Shown here: positions 30,885 through 39,985 of the stretch, in pieces | How the letters are laid out: every line of letters starts with the position of its first letter | Numbering within the stretch: position 1 is the first letter of the stretch | From: Isochrysis galbana | Taxonomy: Eukaryota > Haptophyta > Isochrysidales > Isochrysidaceae | Assembly: GCA_018136815.1 (NCBI GenBank) | Contig: CM030938.1 | Coordinates: 1,097,063 to 1,161,062, forward strand | Direction of reading: 5' to 3' | DNA: 64,000 nt | Translations under genes and position numbers: made by a program | The notes under the pieces: model-generated | Database searches by the model: none | The model's input: the letters and a program-made list of their open reading frames with translations, nothing else | Told to the model about the DNA's origin: nothing

Positions 30885-32133
30885 GGGGAACTATTCGGCG
30901 GCCGCGGGGGGAAAATTCGGCGACCGCGGGGGGAACTGGAAAAGAATTCCCGTACGTTCCCGTACCGCGATCAAACGTAAACGACGGCGTTGAGAGATAT
31001 CTGAAGGGGCAAATTTCCCATGCGAGGCCTTGGAGCACCGCGTCCATGAGACGACACATGTAGGAAGGGCCGGATTGGACGCCGAACGGGAGGTAATTGA
31101 ACTCGTACTTCTGGCGGTGGGTGCAGAACGCCGTGATGGGTTTGTCCTCCTCCTTGATGGGCAGACACCAGAAGCCGGAGGCCAGGTCGAGTAGACAGAG
31201 AAAAAGAGAATCTCGAGAACCTTGGCCTCGAGATAGACGATCGATAGCCTCTACGGTGAGCGGTAGAGGGCTGTCCGAGATGCGAAGCTTCGAGTTCGTG
31301 TCGCGATAATCGACGCAGAAGCGAACGGATCCATCTTTCTTACCGACGAGAACAACCCGCGAAGCCCATGGCGAATTGGACTTACGAATGATGCCTGCCG
31401 CCTCCATCTCGGCGACGTGCTTGTCGACGATGGCACGGCCCTCGTCGCCCATCTTGGACGGAGCATGCCGGTGGGCTGTAGCGCCGGGGAGGAGAGGCAG
31501 CTCGACCTCCATGACGTGCGTGTGCCGAGGGTTCTTCGGGTCGAGGGCGAAAGCGTCGATATGCCGTGCCAACAGGTAGCGTACGCGTTGCTTCTGGGAC
31601 GCCGACAATTGCTCGTCGGGATCGATGGTGATAGCGTTCAGGAGCGCGCGCTGTGCCTCGGTGAGCGAGGACTCGGGGTCGTCTCCTTCACCGGCAGCAG
31701 TTGACCGAGCTTCGTGCAGCTTGTGCTCGATGGTGGGGCCGATCTCCATTGCGATTACTTCGAGTATCGGGACCGCGGCTGCCCCCGGAGTTAGCGGCCG
31801 ACGGTTTGTCGCTCTTATCCGGAGCCGGCTTCGAGGAACCCAGGCGGTCCTTGACCATCCGGACGACGTCGTCGATGTGGGCGATTGTGAGCGGTCCGTC
31901 CACTTGCTTGCTGCTCCGCGAAGCCTCCGCACGTGCCTGCTCTGCTGGAGCTAGCACCATGCGCGCGATCGAGATGCAAGACAGTGAGTGATGCGGAGCG
32001 TCTCCTGCGGCGACTGCCTCTATGCCCCGCTTCCACGCCTTGAGGAACTCGAACGAATTCTCCGCTCCCCGTGCGCGGTCGCTTTCGTCGGCCTTGACGC
32101 AGGCGTCGAATCGCTCGTTGATCTCATGCGTGA
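30885..32133 (-). mobile_element. Chromovirus copy C, internally deleted twice
   Basis: Minus strand, same family as the 12.7-kb element. gag (32133 to about 31735, THEINERFDACVKADES to VVRMVKDRLGSS) jumps directly to the pre-RT/RT region (KLHEARSTAAGEGDD..., HRHAPSKMGDEG, RFCVDYRDTNSK, up to DAVLQGLAWEI at about 31010), then to the 3' non-coding region (CAGATATCTCTCAACGCC, CCCCCCGCGG blocks). MTase, protease, the YLDD palm half, RNase H and integrase are missing. The RT part is open and useful for correcting the 12.7-kb copy: it has HRHAP intact. Confidence 0.82.
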
Positions 32134-32149
32134 AGAGTCAAGTGTTGAA

Positions 32150-32640
32150 GGAGGGCCCAAGGCAGGGCACTGAGTTGTAGGTTCTTGTGGCCCACAGGAG
32201 TGGGGTGAAAACGAGAAGTGAGTCAACATGTTGAAAAACAGAGGCACAAGTTGCTCTCCGTAGGAGATTGATGGTTGTGAAGTGCCCTCCCATGTTGGGT
32301 GCACTGATGGTAGAGGTTTCCACCATGGGGAGGGCAGCTGAGCTGCCCTCCCACATGAGGTGCTCTTGGGGTGGGAGGGTTTCCCACTGTTGGAGGGAGT
32401 CTCAAAGACCCCCTGCATGCTACGCAGAGCCATGGGGGCAACCTGTTCGGTGCCAGTGCTCGCCACCCCGCGCGCTTGCGCGGGCGTGGTTTGGATGGGC
32501 TGGATGGGCTCTGAGAGGGCTTTCTGACGAGCCGCCTCGGGCGGCATGGGGCGTCCCAGGTGGGGCGCGGTGGCGAGGGTCGCCTGGGGCTCGGGAGCGG
32601 TCGCGGCACGCTCCATAGTTCAAACTATAACAATAGTTTT
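32150..32640 (-). mobile_element. MERA-family element, copy 2
   Basis: Minus strand: AAAACTATTGTTATAGTTTG, then ATG at 32616; the ORF starts MERAATAPEPQ, and the AT-hook core is degraded (HLGRPMPPE instead of RRGRPKPPE). The distal part NLYHQCTQHGRALHN parallels NSYHQCTPRGRALHT of the 52-kb copy, though in another frame. It joins the gag of chromovirus copy C at about 32140. Confidence 0.65.
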
Positions 32641-33092
32641 ATTTCATGTGAACAAAAAAAGAGGCAAGCATGCGTTGGCCTTCCTCGAGGCCCTCCAGAA
32701 CAAGGTGCCCGTCGACGCTTCGTGCTCTTGCAGAGGCATGTGCTTGCTCTTGCGCAAGCTCAACGCAGGCGGGGTAGGGGAAGGGGGTGCCACAGCTGGG
32801 GATTATTGACTATAACTATTAAGGGTATTAACTTGTTGCAACGGGCTTAACCCACAACCCAGCCCTAGCCCTAGCCTTGGCTGCGAGGAGAGGTCGTGGA
32901 TTCTGGATTGTGTGGACCATGTTGGCCATTGGCCATGCTCGCCTTACACCTTACTCGTGTGCGGCCGTCTGGGGGTGGCACGGGACGTGTCTCGTGCGCA
33001 CCCGGGGCGGGGGAGCGCCCTCTATGCGGGCACTTCGAGTGCGTGGCGTCGAGCATGGCCCGATCGTCCGTCGCGGCGTCGCAGCGGGGTAG

Positions 33093-33140
33093 GCGGCAGG
33101 AGAAGAGGGGAGCGGCGCGCGCTCCATGACCCTATCTTTT
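33093..33140 (+). repeat. About 45-bp repeat shared with 45112-45170
   Basis: GAGGGGAGC(G/A)GCGCGCGCTCCATGA followed by CCCTAT and a T-rich stretch, in both places on the plus strand. Possibly another terminal fragment related to the MERA start (reverse of ATGGAGCGCGCGC). Confidence 0.6.
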
Positions 33141-33436
33141 TAAAGAAAGCTAGGCACCAACGTCAACGCGCTACTATGCATGGTGTAACCTTTTTACTCA
33201 AATCGCGCTATTCCATATTGGTGGCACTGCGCCTTGAAGCCGTGTGAAGGAAGGCAACGGCAGGGCTGTCCCGACAACAGAGGGGACGCTATCACATCTT
33301 CAGCGATTGGGCGGCAGCACATGGACGACAGTAGATGCGGAGAGATTCGATGCACGGTACGCTCCAATGGGGCGCAACGCGTGCACGTTGCAAGCTGGTG
33401 CTCGCGCAACGAGGTTTCGCACGCTTGCCGTACGCC

Positions 33437-36400
33437 TCACCAATCCTCGTCGGTAAAGGCGGCGATTGCGGCGCGCAGCTTGTCCGACTCGTTGGCGGCG
33501 TGGCCTTGCGCAAGGAGCCGCTCAAAGTCGCCCGCCTTGTCAGAACGAGAGACGGGCCGTGCCTCAGCAGCCTTGGCGCCCCCCTTGGCGGCGCGCAGCA
33601 CGTCGTCGTCGGCGTGGGAGGATACCTCGATGTCAAGGCTGTCGCCGCAGGCTTCCTTTGTGCCAACCTTGGCGTCTGGCTGTACGTCAAGCACCCCATC
33701 GCCACCGTTTGCTGCGATGCCCGCTAGAGCTTGTCGCGAAAAGTCGGCCATATCTCGGCCAAGAAGCTCGCGCGCATCCACATCGAGCGAGGAGTCCTCA
33801 AGGAGTGCCTGCACCGCAGCCATCGCGGACTCAAGCGCCGCTATCTTGTGATCATCGCATCGATTATTGCGGCCGGCAGCGGCTGTAGCCGCTCGCGCGA
33901 GTGAGGCCGCCTCGGCGGCGACGGCACCCGCCGCTGTCTCAGCCTCGTGTCGCGGCGGGCGCGGCGGCGGGCGCGCATCGCGTTGTGCTGCCTCGGCCTC
34001 CTTTTGCGAGCGCGCCATCGCGCGGCGCAAGTTGTTCTCGAGAGCGATCAAGCGGTCCTTGGGCGAGGCGGAGCGCCATCGTGGTGGTGGCGGTGGCAAG
34101 CCCTCGACGGGCTGTGCGGCGCGCAGTAGCGGCGCTGCGCTTGCACTTGTGCGTTGCAAACGCGGTGCGTCTGCGGGGCGCTCGTGCGTTAGAGCCTCAC
34201 AGCCGTCCCAGTCCGTCTCGCTACCGCCTGCTTGAGTCGCGCCATCCTCAGACGCGCTCGCGCCTCGCCAGCTGGAGCGTGCGTCACCGTTGAGAGCGGC
34301 GAGCTCACCCTCCATTTGTGCGCGGATGCGCCCCTCCAGCTCGCTGAGCCGCCCCTCGAGAACGCCAATCTGCGCGTCGGCAGCGGCCCGCGCATCAGCT
34401 CGTGCGCGCTCGGCAGCTTCGGCACTTGCCGCCGCCTGAGCTGCTGCCGCCGCCTCGGCTACCTCGGCAGCGGCGCGTGCCTCTGCGCGCCGTGCCGCCT
34501 CAGCTACAGCCGCTTCAGCCTCACGCGCGGCACGTGACGCGCGCAGCTCCTCGACAAGATCCTGAAGCTCGCTCCGCAGGCCCTGCTCCTCCTTGGGCTG
34601 TTGTGGCGCAGGCGATGCGGATACGCCGCCACTAGCGCGGAGCACGTTTAACTGGTCCTCGAGCCGCGCGAAACGACGGAGGGTCTCGTCTTCTTGACGG
34701 GCATTTGCAAGAGCGCGCTCCGTGTCCTGCCGCAGCCGCGCCGCCTCCTCGCTCGCGCGCTCACGCAGTAAGCGCACCTCGTCGTCGATCCGCCGCGCCT
34801 GCCGCTCAGCGCGCAGCGCATCGAGCTCTTGGCGAACCTCTCGCGCGGAAGCGTCGGCTAGCGGAGCACCTCTTGTGGGCAGCGTTGCAGTCACCGCGGC
34901 TGCCTCATGCGCCGCGGCAAGCGTCGCCTCGGCACGTACGGCTCGCGCCTCAGCCGCACGGCGCGCCTCGCGCTCAGCGCGCGCCTTGGCCTCGGCCGCC
35001 CGCGCCTCGGCCTTGCGGCGCGCCTCAGCCGTGGCGAGGGCGCTAGTGGTAGAGCGCGACGCAGCGGCCGCTAAGCGGCTGCGCATTCGACCACCGCAAC
35101 TCGCTGTGCTCGACGGCTCGGGGGAGGCCATCGCTGGCCGGCGGGGTGAGGCGCCCACCGAGACCTCGAGCGGCAGTCGTGGCGTCGAACGGCCACTCAT
35201 GGCGCGTGAGGCGAGTGGAGTGGGTGGTACGGAGGGCGTGGGCGGCGGCGCATGCGCAAGGGCCTCGGCGCGAGCGGAGGCAGCTGCCGCTTCCGCGCGA
35301 GCGACCGCCTTGGTCAACGCATCCTCAGCCGCCTGTGCGGCCGTCTTTGTCTCGTGCGCATGCGCAGCCGCCTTGGCCTCGCCCGCGAGTAGCCCATCAA
35401 GGGCAGCTGCTGCGGCGGCGGCTTCCGCCTCGGCCGCTTCGGCAGCCGCTCTCGCCACCTGCTTCGCGGGACCATCGTCGGCGAGCGCGTCGGCCGTGGC
35501 AGCTGCGTTGACGGCCGCACGGCGCGTCTCTGCCGCTGCACGTTCCTGCTTTTTCAGACGGATGGCCGCCGCGCGTGCCTCAGCCGCGGCCGCCTGCGCA
35601 ATAGCGGCCGTTTCCTCCGCCACATCAGCTGCTGTCGCCAGCTCGTCTGCGTGCGCGGCGCGCACATCTGCCTCAGCCGCCTCGGCGGCAGCCTGCGCGC
35701 GCGCCGCATGCGCCCCTTCGGCGGCTCGGCGCATGGCCGCCGCCTCGGCGCGTCGTGCCCAACAATTGAAGGCGCGTGAGAGGCGGAAGCTCATTTGTAG
35801 CTCTGCAAGATCGGCAGCGCGCTCCTCGGCGGCAACTTTGGCCGCGTTTGCGCGGCGCCACCGGCGGACGCCCGCGCGAACACCCGCCTTGGCCGCAGTG
35901 CGCATGAGCGCTGCCGTGCGCGCGCCCTCGTCGGCGGTGTCACGCCACTGCCGGATAGCTGCGCGTGCGTGTCGACGGTCCAACCACGCACCCAACCGGG
36001 CTTCGACCGTGGCTAGTGCAGCGGACGCCTTGTGCCGGCCGTGCCATGCGCGCAGCGCACGCGCACACCAGCGCGCGGCGACAGCGGCCGCAGCCTCGAC
36101 AGTCGCCGCCTCGAGCGCCTCGCCCGTGGCTGAGGAAATGAACGCCTCGTCATACGCCACTGCGAGGGCCACTTCCGGCTCACATGGAGGCTCACCCGAG
36201 CGCTCCTCTGCCTCGCGCACTGCTGCCCACGCAGCAAGCCCGGGTGGCCGCGGTGGCGCCAGCCGCGCGCGGCGCAAGTCGAGCGTCGTAGGACGTGCTC
36301 GGCCACCGAAGGCACGGCCAACTGCGACGGGCGCCTCAGCAAGAGCGCGAGCGGCGGCCGCCTCGGCGGCAGCGCCACGCGAGCCTTCGCCGCGGCCGGG

Positions 36401-37378
36401 TGCTGCGACCGTGAGCAGCGTGCGCGCCGCGTCACGCTCGCCTGCCTCGAGCAGTGCCGCCGCGCGGCGTAGCGCCTCCGCCTCGGAGCGCAGCGCGCGC
36501 GTTGCCTGTGGCTCAGCCTTGGCGCCGATCTGCTCAGCCGCTCGCGCTTCGAGCAATGCCTCTATCCGAGCGAGCCTCGCCTCGAGCCCCTCGCTCACTT
36601 CGGCGCGCAGCTCCGCGTCGGAGGGGCGAACTGTGCCGCCCGCTGCCACTGCCGTGGAGCCCGTCCGCTCGGCTGCCGCCAGCTGCGCGCGCAGCGCGCC
36701 CGCGCGCGCGGCATGCGCCTCCCGCCGTCGCTGCCGCTCACGTGCCTCCGCCTCCGCCTCGCGCGCCTCGCGCTCCTCGGCTGCACGCGCTTCGCGCCAC
36801 GCCGCTTCGCGCGCCTGAAGCTCTGCTGCCAGGCGTGCCTCCTCCGCCGCCTCCGCCTCCGCCTCCGCGTCGTACCGCCGCCGTAGCTCACGCCGTCGCG
36901 CCTCGCGCCGCTCCTCCTCACGCTCGGCCGCAGCGCGCTCGAACGCCTCGCGCCGTGAGAGCGCCGCCGCGCTCCGCCGCCGCTCGGCATCGCGCCGCAG
37001 GCTAGCCTCAAGGTCGGAGAGGCTCTCGCCCTCAGACGCTCCGCGCTCAGTATTTTCACGCGATGGGCCTTTCACGCGCACCTTGTCTCCCCTCGAGACC
37101 AGCCTCAGCTCGAGCACCGTGTCCTCAGAGGAGGAGCTGGCAGCCGCTTCCCGCGGAGAGCGACTTTCGGAGGGCGCACGCCGGCTGAGCTTGCGTGGAC
37201 GCGCCGCCTCGCTCTCTGAGCCGGAGGAGGACGCGCTCGAGCTGGAGCCTGAGCCCGAGCCGGAGTCTGAGTCCGAGTCCGAGTCTGAGCCTGAGGCGGA
37301 ACTCGAGTCTGAGTCTTCTGATTCTGAAGAAGGGGAAGAGGAAGAAGGGGAAGAAGCTTCGCTCTCGGAGCTGGACAT
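33437..37378 (-). CDS. Long Ala/Glu/Arg coiled-coil protein with Sfi1-like Trp repeats
   Basis: 1313 aa from ATG 37378; an upstream in-frame extension is Pro/Ser-rich and lacks an ATG. Residues 1-60 are Ser/Asp/Glu (SSSESEASS, DSDSDSDSG), a casein-kinase-type acidic region. Most of the rest is heptad-rich coiled coil (AERE/EARRRELRRRY, AAAEAAEAEA). In the middle, four Trp-centred units of about 29-34 residues (ALRAWHGRH, AIRQWRDTA, GVRRWRRAN, AFNCWARRA) resemble Sfi1/centrin-binding repeats. It ends in an acidic AAFTDEDW. Likely a structural protein of centrosome, basal body or cytoskeleton; inference only. No introns seen. Confidence 0.65.
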   Translation of the reverse strand: MSSSESEASSPSSSSPSSESEDSDSSSASGSDSDSDSDSGSGSGSSSSASSSGSESEAARPRKLSRRAPSESRSPREAAASSSSEDTVLELRLVSRGDKVRVKGPSRENTERGASEGESLSDLEASLRRDAERRRSAAALSRREAFERAAAEREEERREARRRELRRRYDAEAEAEAAEEARLAAELQAREAAWREARAAEEREAREAEAEARERQRRREAHAARAGALRAQLAAAERTGSTAVAAGGTVRPSDAELRAEVSEGLEARLARIEALLEARAAEQIGAKAEPQATRALRSEAEALRRAAALLEAGERDAARTLLTVAAPGRGEGSRGAAAEAAAARALAEAPVAVGRAFGGRARPTTLDLRRARLAPPRPPGLAAWAAVREAEERSGEPPCEPEVALAVAYDEAFISSATGEALEAATVEAAAAVAARWCARALRAWHGRHKASAALATVEARLGAWLDRRHARAAIRQWRDTADEGARTAALMRTAAKAGVRAGVRRWRRANAAKVAAEERAADLAELQMSFRLSRAFNCWARRAEAAAMRRAAEGAHAARAQAAAEAAEADVRAAHADELATAADVAEETAAIAQAAAAEARAAAIRLKKQERAAAETRRAAVNAAATADALADDGPAKQVARAAAEAAEAEAAAAAAALDGLLAGEAKAAAHAHETKTAAQAAEDALTKAVARAEAAAASARAEALAHAPPPTPSVPPTPLASRAMSGRSTPRLPLEVSVGASPRRPAMASPEPSSTASCGGRMRSRLAAAASRSTTSALATAEARRKAEARAAEAKARAEREARRAAEARAVRAEATLAAAHEAAAVTATLPTRGAPLADASAREVRQELDALRAERQARRIDDEVRLLRERASEEAARLRQDTERALANARQEDETLRRFARLEDQLNVLRASGGVSASPAPQQPKEEQGLRSELQDLVEELRASRAAREAEAAVAEAARRAEARAAAEVAEAAAAAQAAASAEAAERARADARAAADAQIGVLEGRLSELEGRIRAQMEGELAALNGDARSSWRGASASEDGATQAGGSETDWDGCEALTHERPADAPRLQRTSASAAPLLRAAQPVEGLPPPPPRWRSASPKDRLIALENNLRRAMARSQKEAEAAQRDARPPPRPPRHEAETAAGAVAAEAASLARAATAAAGRNNRCDDHKIAALESAMAAVQALLEDSSLDVDARELLGRDMADFSRQALAGIAANGGDGVLDVQPDAKVGTKEACGDSLDIEVSSHADDDVLRAAKGGAKAAEARPVSRSDKAGDFERLLAQGHAANESDKLRAAIAAFTDEDW

Positions 37379-37387
37379 GGGTGTCCG

Positions 37388-37515
37388 TTGGGGTCGGCGG
37401 GGTGGGAGGGGTGGGGTGGGGCAGAAGAAGGAGAGCGGGCAGGGCGGGGGGAGGCGAGGAGGAGAGGAGAGGGAAGAGGGGGAAGGGAGGGGCGGCAAGG
37501 AGGGCGGGAGGGAGG

Positions 37516-37566
<51 letters not shown>
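37388..37566. repeat. Polypurine tract with (GA)n upstream of the coiled-coil gene
   Basis: GGAGG/GAGA-rich on plus with about 60 bp of pure GA at 37507-37566; starts 10 bp upstream of the minus-strand ATG. Confidence 0.92.
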
Positions 37567-37568
<2 letters not shown>

Positions 37569-38039
37569 GTGAGACGCAGAGCTCTCGCGAGAACGCCGAG
37601 TGGGAATGAGAAGAAATTGATGAGATATGCGGAAAAATACTCGGCTGAGAGCGGAAGAAGACACGAGGAGCTGGCCCACGTACCTGCCGACCGCTGACCC
37701 TGGACTTATTGATATGAACATGAGTGAGTAGTGAAAAACTGCGCGGGGTGAGCGACGACAGAGTGCGAAACGCGCGGACACAGTGCGTCACTCAAGTCCT
37801 GGCGCCAAGTCATAGTGCTTCAGAGCACCTCAGTGTAACGAATAATAGCCACAAAAACAGTGATTACATGCCATGGTGTGCTAGCCGAGAGTGGGAGGCC
37901 ATTCCGTTGCGGCTCCCCCCCCGCGGGGGGAGAGAGAGAGAGGAGAGAGAGAGAAGGCCCCCCCAGGGCGGTTGGGGGTGGCAACGATTCTAAGAGTTAA
38001 ACAACCTCGAGGATCGTCGGCTCGGCGGCGGTTGCGGCC

Positions 38040-38958
38040 CCCCTCTTCTCTCTTCCCTCTCTTCCCCCTCTTCTTCTCTCTTCCCTCTGTTCTTCTCTCT
38101 TCCCTCTCTCTTCCCCCTCTTCTTCTCTCTTCCCTCTCTCTTCCCTCTCTTCTTCTCTCTTCCCTCTCTCTTCCCTCTCTTCCCTCTCTTCCCCCTCTTC
38201 TCTCTCTTCCCTCTCTCTTCCCCCTCTTCTTCTCTCTTCCCTCTCTCTTCCCGCTCTTCTCTCTCTTCCCCCTCTTCTTCTCTCTTCCCTCTCTCTTCCC
38301 CCCTCTTCTCTCTCTTCCCTCTGCTCTCTTCCCTCTCTCTTCCCCCTCTTCTTCTCTCTTCCCTCTCTCTTCCCCCTCTTCTTCTCTCTTCCCTCTCTCT
38401 TCCCTCTCTTCCCTCTCTTCTTCTCTCTTCCCTCTCTCTTCCCCCTCTTCCCCCTCTTCTTCTCTCTTCCCTCTCTCTTCCCCCTCTTCTTCTCTCTTCC
38501 CTCTATCTTCCCTCTCTCTATCCCCTCTTCTTCTCTCTTCCCTCTCTCTTCCCCCTCTTCTTCTCTCTTCCCTCTCTCTTCCCTCTCTTCTTCTCTCTTC
38601 CCTCTCTCTTCCCCCTCTTCTTCTCTCTTCCCTCTCTCTTCCCTCTCTTCTTCTCTCTTCCCTCTCTCTTCCCCCTCTTCTCTCTCTTCCCTCTCTTCTT
38701 CTCTCTTCCATCTCTCTTCTCTCTCTTCCCTCTCTCTTCCCTCTCTCTTCCCGCTCTTCTCTCTCTTCCCCCTCTTCTTCTCTCTTCCCTCTGTCTTCCC
38801 CCCTCTTCTCTCTCTTCCCTCTCTCTTCCCTCTCTCTTCCCCCTCTTCTCTCTCTTCCCTCTCTCTTCCCTCTCTTCTTCTCTCTTCCCTCTCTCTTCCC
38901 TCTCTTCTCTCTCTTCCCTCTCTCTTCCCCCTCTTCTTCTCTCTTCCCTCTCTCTTCG
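38040..38958 (+). repeat. Polypyrimidine minisatellite (TCTTCCC/CTCTTCTTCTCTCTTCC)n, 0.92 kb
   Basis: Variable units of TCTCTCTTCC with CCCTC or CTCTC spacers; strictly C/T on plus. Its right edge is inside the hAT transposase remnant's reading frame. The long GKREGRE frames on the minus strand are artefacts of the repeat. Confidence 0.93.
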
Positions 38959-38959
38959 C

Positions 38960-39142
38960 CTGCCGACCTTGGCGAAGATGGCGCGACAGTACTTGGGCCG
39001 CCCTGCTAGCTCGGCGGGTGTTGAGCGCATGTTCTCGATGGCCGGCCATTTGCACAATTACCTGAAGACCTGTCAAAGCGACGAGACGCTCGAGCATGCT
39101 CTTATAGCTGCAGTGAATTACGACCGAACGCCGCCGCCCTGA
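38960..39142 (+). pseudogene. hAT transposase C-terminal dimerisation domain fragment
   Basis: A 60-codon frame directly after the minisatellite: LPTLAKMARQYLGRPASSAG, VERMFSMAGHL, then TLEHALIAAVNYDR and a TGA at 39140-39142. A(R/K)xYLxxPASSAxxERxFSxAG is the hallmark of the hATC domain. Only this tail remains; the catalytic part would lie where the minisatellite now is. No terminal inverted repeats could be identified. Confidence 0.8.
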
Positions 39143-39985
39143 GCTTGTTTTGGCCTGTTGTCATCCGCGCGCCTGAGCTTGTTTTGGACTGCGCGCGCGC
39201 CCAGAGGCAACTATCTAGTAATTAATGTGGTTTCGGCCGATTGCTAACTTGTTAGATGTAGATAGTGCCTCGGCGCTATCTTGTTAGATATAGATAGTGA
39301 AAATGAGGCCTAGGATAGGTGAATATCTAGATATTTGGCTATCTAGTAGATAATCTAGTTCCACGCCCTACGAAGGAGTGAGAGCGAGCGAAGGAGCGGG
39401 AGGGAGGGAGGGGGAGGAGGGAGGGAGGCAGGGAGGGAAGGAGGACGGGGGGGGGGATGAGGGATGAGCGAATGAGCGAGCGAGCGAGCGAGAAGCGACG
39501 ACGTACCTAGACCCCTACCTAGACCCCTACGGCCTTCTCTATGGTAGAATAGCTAGAGCTAGTTCTAGTAGCATATATATATAGCAGTATTATGTAGTAG
39601 TATATACTACTATCAATATCCATATATCCGTATCCCCCACCGGTATCTGTATTTGGCCTGTATGTGGTCTGTATTTGGCCAGAGGCCAAATACATACTGT
39701 ATTTTCTGTATTTCGTATTTCTGTTGCCCGGCTCTGTATTTCCCATCTAGGGCGCGCATATGCTCATGCTCAGCGCGCGGTGCATGAGTGCTCGCGTTGC
39801 CATTCCAAAACAGAGACAAAGACGGAGACAAAAACGGAAGGGTTTGCAAAAACGGCAAAAACGGACTGTTTTTGGCCTTCACAGAAAAACGGTAGAAACG
39901 TATTTCCTATTTCCCATCTAGGTTGCTGGATGGGAAGTTCGAGTCTTTATAAGAAAACGGACTGTGGCGAGCGCGCGCGCGACGG
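39143..39985. other. Intergenic AT-rich DNA with hairpin
   Basis: GAGCTTGTTTTGG repeats at about 39142 and 39175. Repeated TATCT(A)GT(A)GATA motifs occur between 39215 and 39350, a purine tract at 39395-39455, and a perfect hairpin GTATTTGGCC-AGA-GGCCAAATAC at 39671-39693. AAAAACGG is repeated at 39827-39895. No gene seen. Confidence 0.6.

Noticed and set aside
34722..36818. 698-aa plus-strand Ala/Arg/Ser frame
   Set aside because: Antisense shadow of the GC-rich coiled-coil gene; no domains, and the minus frame is longer and has heptads and an acidic N-terminus.
37881..39097. GKREGRE/REERRR frames on the minus strand
   Set aside because: Minisatellite translation; the hATC tail on plus is the only coding-like part.
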